Shown: in pieces, positions 42,555 to 45,103 of the stretch
Numbering within the stretch: the first letter of the stretch is position 1
Layout: each line of letters begins with the position of its first letter
Assembly: GCF_002196705.1 (NCBI RefSeq)
Contig: NZ_NADJ01000010.1
Span: 1 to 45,103 of the forward strand
Direction: 5' to 3'
Length of the DNA stretch: 45,103 bases
Source: Desulfosporosinus sp. FKB
GTDB taxonomy: Bacteria > Bacillota > Desulfitobacteriia > Desulfitobacteriales > Desulfitobacteriaceae
Made by a program: the position numbers and the translations under genes
The notes under the pieces: generated by a model
The model's input: only the letters and a program-made list of their open reading frames with translations
Databases searched by the model: none
What the model was told of the DNA's origin: nothing

Positions 42555-43181
42555 TTATTGTATTGAATTCATTAACGCATAAAAGTATTCAGATTCGTGA
42601 GTCTCATAGAGCTTATACCAGGCATCTATTGTCTTTGGCGAAAACACATCCAAAGCTTTCAAGACATGTACAGCAAATTCCAATGGAGCTACCCCCGAAG
42701 CAGTGATTAATTTTCCATCTGTAACAGCAGGCTCATTCTTGTAATACTTTTCACCTTTATAATCGGAACACACCATTTTGAGGTATCCCAAATCATTGCT
42801 TGTATGCCATCTTGAATCCAGCAAGCCATTCTGAGCAAGCCCTATTGTAGCGCCACATATCGCCGCTACAACAATGTTCTCCTTTATACACTGCTCTGCT
42901 TTATTTATTATAGGTTCATGGATTATTTCCATCCATGTATTTCCACCCGGTAAAATCAAAGCGTCTGTGTTTTTAATGCCGCACTCCTCTAGTTTAATAT
43001 CAGGTAATATTTTCAAACCTCCCATTGTAGTAACAGGAGTCTTTTCAACTCCCAAGGTAACTATTTTTGATGGGGATAGCCCCTTCTTATAATATCTTCC
43101 TGAGTTTAGTTCAGCAGTTAAATAACCTATCTCCCAATCTGCCATCGTATCAAATACATAAAGATATACAGTGCTGTTCAT
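42555..43181 (-). CDS. DJ-1/PfpI family protein
   Basis: 208 residues from ATG 43181 behind GGAGG. A central DALILPGGNTWMEI is followed by the nucleophile elbow VVAAICGATIGLAQNG, with Cys near residue 110 and a His shortly after (SRWHTSNDLG). This fits the class I glutamine-amidotransferase-like DJ-1/PfpI superfamily, the YdeA/ThiJ subgroup. The function may be glyoxalase, protease or chaperone-like. It lies downstream of the WYL regulator gene, which may control it. Confidence 0.92.
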   Translation of the reverse strand: MNSTVYLYVFDTMADWEIGYLTAELNSGRYYKKGLSPSKIVTLGVEKTPVTTMGGLKILPDIKLEECGIKNTDALILPGGNTWMEIIHEPIINKAEQCIKENIVVAAICGATIGLAQNGLLDSRWHTSNDLGYLKMVCSDYKGEKYYKNEPAVTDGKLITASGVAPLEFAVHVLKALDVFSPKTIDAWYKLYETHESEYFYALMNSIQ

Positions 43182-43256
43182 TCTAAATTCCTCCTTTTAC
43201 ATCTAAAAATCGCTAAACAAAATTCGTTGATGATTAATGTCTATCACCATAATAGT

Positions 43257-43291
43257 ACAGCTTCACTGACATCTACTGTCAGTGAAGCTGT
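43257..43291. terminator. Perfect 15-bp hairpin between WYL and DJ-1 genes
   Basis: ACAGCTTCACTGACA and TGTCAGTGAAGCTGT form a perfect stem with a 5-nt loop, touching the WYL stop codon. There is no T-run, so it may be an attenuating or mRNA-stabilising stem, or an operator for the downstream gene, instead of a classical terminator. Confidence 0.55.
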
Positions 43292-44253
43292 TATATTTGA
43301 TAATATTCCATTAACTCCGATGCTACAGAAACAAGTTTTTGCTTACAGCTCTGCGGTTCGATTACTTGAATAGCTTTTCCGTAAGAAAGAAGAAAATTAG
43401 GTACATATGCATGAATTGCTTTTTCATCAACTAAAAAGACTGCTTGGTTTGAAGTCCTCTCTTTTAAATGATGACCTAAAAACCAATGAATGCATAAGTC
43501 ATCCAAAGCCTCTGCCCTGCCCTTGATGATTAATGGAATCATGCCATTCCCATTGTCCGGATTAGGCAAAAGATTTTGTAAAAAATATTCCTTGGCAGAG
43601 AAGGCTTCAGGTCGTTCAAACATCATTTTCGTTTGCTTTATCTGTACAATCCGTTCAACCCGAAAGCTGCGAATTTCATCCCGCAAATGGCAAAATCCAA
43701 TAGTATACCATTTATTGTTCCAATATATTATTCCATATGGGTCAATCACTCTTGGACGGGACTGTTCTTCATTTTTTGAGCGGTATTCAATTTCTACAGA
43801 GTATTCGTTTGCTACAGATTGCTCTAATTCCTCCAACACCACCTTCACAGCAGGGGCAATATCTCGGTTTATCACTTCAAAACCGACTAAATGGCGATTG
43901 AGAATACTTTCCTGTTCTTGATTTGAATACAATTTCAGTTTTTCAGTTGCTCTGCTTAAAGCCTCGCTAAAGGGATATCCTGCCTCTTTTGCAAATACAG
44001 CAGCATGAAGAAGTGCTTTTTGTTCTTCTATATCAAAAAACAAAGGTGCTTGGATAAAATTGTTCATCAAACAATATCCACCGTTTTGACCTGAGTCCGA
44101 TATAATCGGTACTCCACTGGCGCACAAAGAATCAATATAACGATAAACGGTCCGTATATTTATCTCTAATTTTTCCGCTATTTGCTTCGCAGTTATTTTT
44201 GCTCCTAAATTAAGCATCCATAAAATCGCCAGCATATTATCGTTTTTTGCCAT
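43291..44253 (-). CDS. HTH/WYL-domain transcriptional regulator (YafY type)
   Basis: 320 residues from ATG 44253, with GAGGG at about 8 nt; the longer frame to 44301 is less likely. An N-terminal HTH_11 domain reads AKQIAEKLEINIRTVYRYID, then GVPIISDSGQNGGYCL. A WYL domain follows (about 135-215) in which YGIIYWNNKWYTIGFCHLRD carries the WYL-type ligand signature. A WCX-like C-terminal extension follows. Such proteins sense nucleotides or other small ligands. It likely regulates itself and the DJ-1 gene. Confidence 0.93.
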   Translation of the reverse strand: MAKNDNMLAILWMLNLGAKITAKQIAEKLEINIRTVYRYIDSLCASGVPIISDSGQNGGYCLMNNFIQAPLFFDIEEQKALLHAAVFAKEAGYPFSEALSRATEKLKLYSNQEQESILNRHLVGFEVINRDIAPAVKVVLEELEQSVANEYSVEIEYRSKNEEQSRPRVIDPYGIIYWNNKWYTIGFCHLRDEIRSFRVERIVQIKQTKMMFERPEAFSAKEYFLQNLLPNPDNGNGMIPLIIKGRAEALDDLCIHWFLGHHLKERTSNQAVFLVDEKAIHAYVPNFLLSYGKAIQVIEPQSCKQKLVSVASELMEYYQI

Positions 44254-44513
44254 TAGTATGCCCTCAGCTCCTACCTTTCTTACTTCCTGTATCATCTTCA
44301 AAATGCTCCCAAAAATCAGAGAAATACAAATACCTTTACAGCATGTTTAATAGTACAGTTCTTCATGTGATATTATCAGTTTATCATTGCTCCCAGACAT
44401 TTTTTTGATTTTAGTTCAGTAGTGCCATATCTTTCCTTCACCTTAATCCAATGATAGCACCAGATTATACCTAATTCCACAACTTTCAGGGATTTTCTAG
44501 ATCTACTCATAAT

Positions 44514-44545
44514 TAAAAAGCACCCGCTTTCATTCAGCAGGTGCT
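44514..44545 (-). terminator. Rho-independent terminator of the ywbE-like gene
   Basis: Minus strand AGCACCTGCT and AGCGGGTGCT pair over about 10 bp with one mismatch, followed by TTTTTAATT, directly after the stop codon at 44555. Confidence 0.85.
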
Positions 44546-44554
44546 CCAATGATT

Positions 44555-44755
44555 TCAAACTGTCTTTATAATTTCTTGAACTCTTCCAATTTGCCCATCC
44601 TCAAGTCTTACTTTAATTCCCCTCGGATGTTTCTGGGAGTTTGTTAAGATATCTTTGACAATACCACGCGTTCTTTTTCCTGTCCTTTGGTTTTCTTTTA
44701 AAACAATATCTACTGTGATTCCAGCATGAATATTACTTCTTACTTGACCATCCAA
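44555..44755 (-). CDS. ywbE: YwbE family protein
   Basis: 66 residues from a TTG near 44755, with AAGGAGGACTAAG upstream. The whole length matches the YwbE/DUF2196 family: RSNIHAGITVDIVLKENQRT, then GKRTRGIVKDILTNSQKHPR, then GIKVRLEDGQIGRVQ. It is a small beta-rich protein of unknown function, widespread in Firmicutes. It is the last gene before the right edge of the insertion. Confidence 0.93.
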   Translation of the reverse strand: MDGQVRSNIHAGITVDIVLKENQRTGKRTRGIVKDILTNSQKHPRGIKVRLEDGQIGRVQEIIKTV

Positions 44756-44914
44756 TCTTCTTAGTCCTCCTTCTATGATTTAAGCGACTTTAATTTATTC
44801 CTTATCTATATTCCCCCCCATGCACTCAGTCACTATAAGAGGACAACCACACCCTCAAACAGGCTTATACCAAGGCTTTCACTTACTTCCGATATAGCAC
44901 TACCACGGTCTCAA

Positions 44915-45103
44915 CGTGCGGTGAGGGTGAGCATGGGTACCATCTTCCAAGTGCCATGGGCCCGTATTGGCAGCGAGCCCTCGCAGTGGCCGCAGCAGGG
45001 CATGAAGAGTCTGCGCAAGCTGGGCTTTAAGACCGTTGCCATGGCTTTAAATGATAACGCTGTCAGCATAGATGATCCGCAGCTCATGGCAGAGGAAAAG
45101 CTT
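44915..45103 (+). pseudogene. 3' part of the interrupted SpoU/TrmH-family methyltransferase gene (runs off window)
   Basis: The frame opens with RAVRVSMGTIFQVPWARIGS, the second SpoU motif, and continues with LRKLGFKTVAMALND to the window end. It joins in frame with residue R149 of the 5' part. Base composition is GC-rich like the 5' part and unlike the insert. The AdoMet-knot segment with the third motif should lie beyond 45103. Confidence 0.88.

Larger units (their letters stand above)
42373..44914. mobile_element. 2.5-kb insertion within the SpoU methyltransferase gene
   Basis: The insert is bounded by CGTGC at 42368-42372 and again at 44915-44919. Removing the insert and one CGTGC copy rejoins the methyltransferase reading frame exactly. 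The content is a DJ-1/PfpI gene, a WYL regulator gene and a ywbE-like gene, all on the minus strand and all AT-rich. No transposase or clear terminal inverted repeat is visible (ends ATTGATGTTAC and GGTCTCAA), so the mechanism is unknown. 42392-42554 and 44756-44914 hold no gene. The target duplication supports a single insertion event. Confidence 0.65.

Noticed and set aside
44376-44558. A 60-codon minus-strand frame overlapping the ywbE-like stop
   Set aside because: It contains the terminator at 44514-44545 within its first codons and has no ribosome binding site of its own.
42373-44914. An insertion sequence with terminal inverted repeats
   Set aside because: The outer 20 bp of the two ends share only TTGA in inverted orientation, and no transposase or recombinase gene is present, so it is listed only as an insertion of unknown type.

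Overview
The window looks like chromosomal DNA of an anaerobic, spore-forming member of the Clostridia, most likely the Desulfosporosinus/Desulfitobacterium group. The evidence is a 16S rRNA 5' end with an enlarged V1 helix, AT-rich DNA with strong GGAGG-type ribosome binding sites and many TTG/GTG starts, a sporulation-type PAS histidine kinase, and anaerobic catabolic genes (three-subunit hydroxyarylic-acid decarboxylase, CaiB-type CoA-transferase, sigma-54 control). The assignment rests on sequence features only.

Layout. 1-834: the 5' end of a 16S rRNA gene on the minus strand, with three tandem, near-evenly spaced rrn promoters. 835-12400: signal transduction and transport: a multi-PAS histidine kinase, an MFS permease with a CitA/CitB-type two-component system, a UspA protein, a chimeric pseudogene built from pieces of the local kinase and of a chemoreceptor gene, a small Pro-rich protein, and the chemoreceptor itself. 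12690-12950: a free-standing transcription unit encoding two tiny peptides. 12950-16160: remnants of two Rpn-type (PD-(D/E)XK) nuclease genes; one is split exactly by a permease/LysR cassette. 16164-21400: small and hypothetical genes, a poly-gamma-glutamate hydrolase, a DUF92 membrane protein, and two frameshifted genes (a membrane protein and a sulfide:quinone-reductase-like flavoprotein).

21597-33670 is the metabolic core, all on the minus strand. A PAS/CBS sigma-54 activator precedes a -24/-12 promoter that drives a thiolase, CaiB-like CoA-transferase, 3-hydroxyacyl-CoA dehydrogenase, enoyl-CoA hydratase and acyl-CoA dehydrogenase. An acetate-permease-like protein and a UbiD/subunit D/UbiX decarboxylase set follow. 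The natural reading is uptake, CoA activation and beta-oxidation of a small organic acid, with a neighbouring aromatic-acid decarboxylase.

33866-45103 is accessory DNA: a fusion of two truncated defence-type gene fragments (pPIWI-RE-associated protein and TcmP-like), a divergent XRE-regulator/receiver-protein pair with an operator in each promoter, a condensation-domain acyltransferase and alpha/beta hydrolase, a YolD-like/Y-family polymerase pair, and a GC-rich SpoU rRNA methyltransferase gene split by a 2.5-kb insertion carrying DJ-1/PfpI, WYL-regulator and YwbE genes between 5-bp direct repeats. No tRNA gene, CRISPR array or intact transposase was seen.
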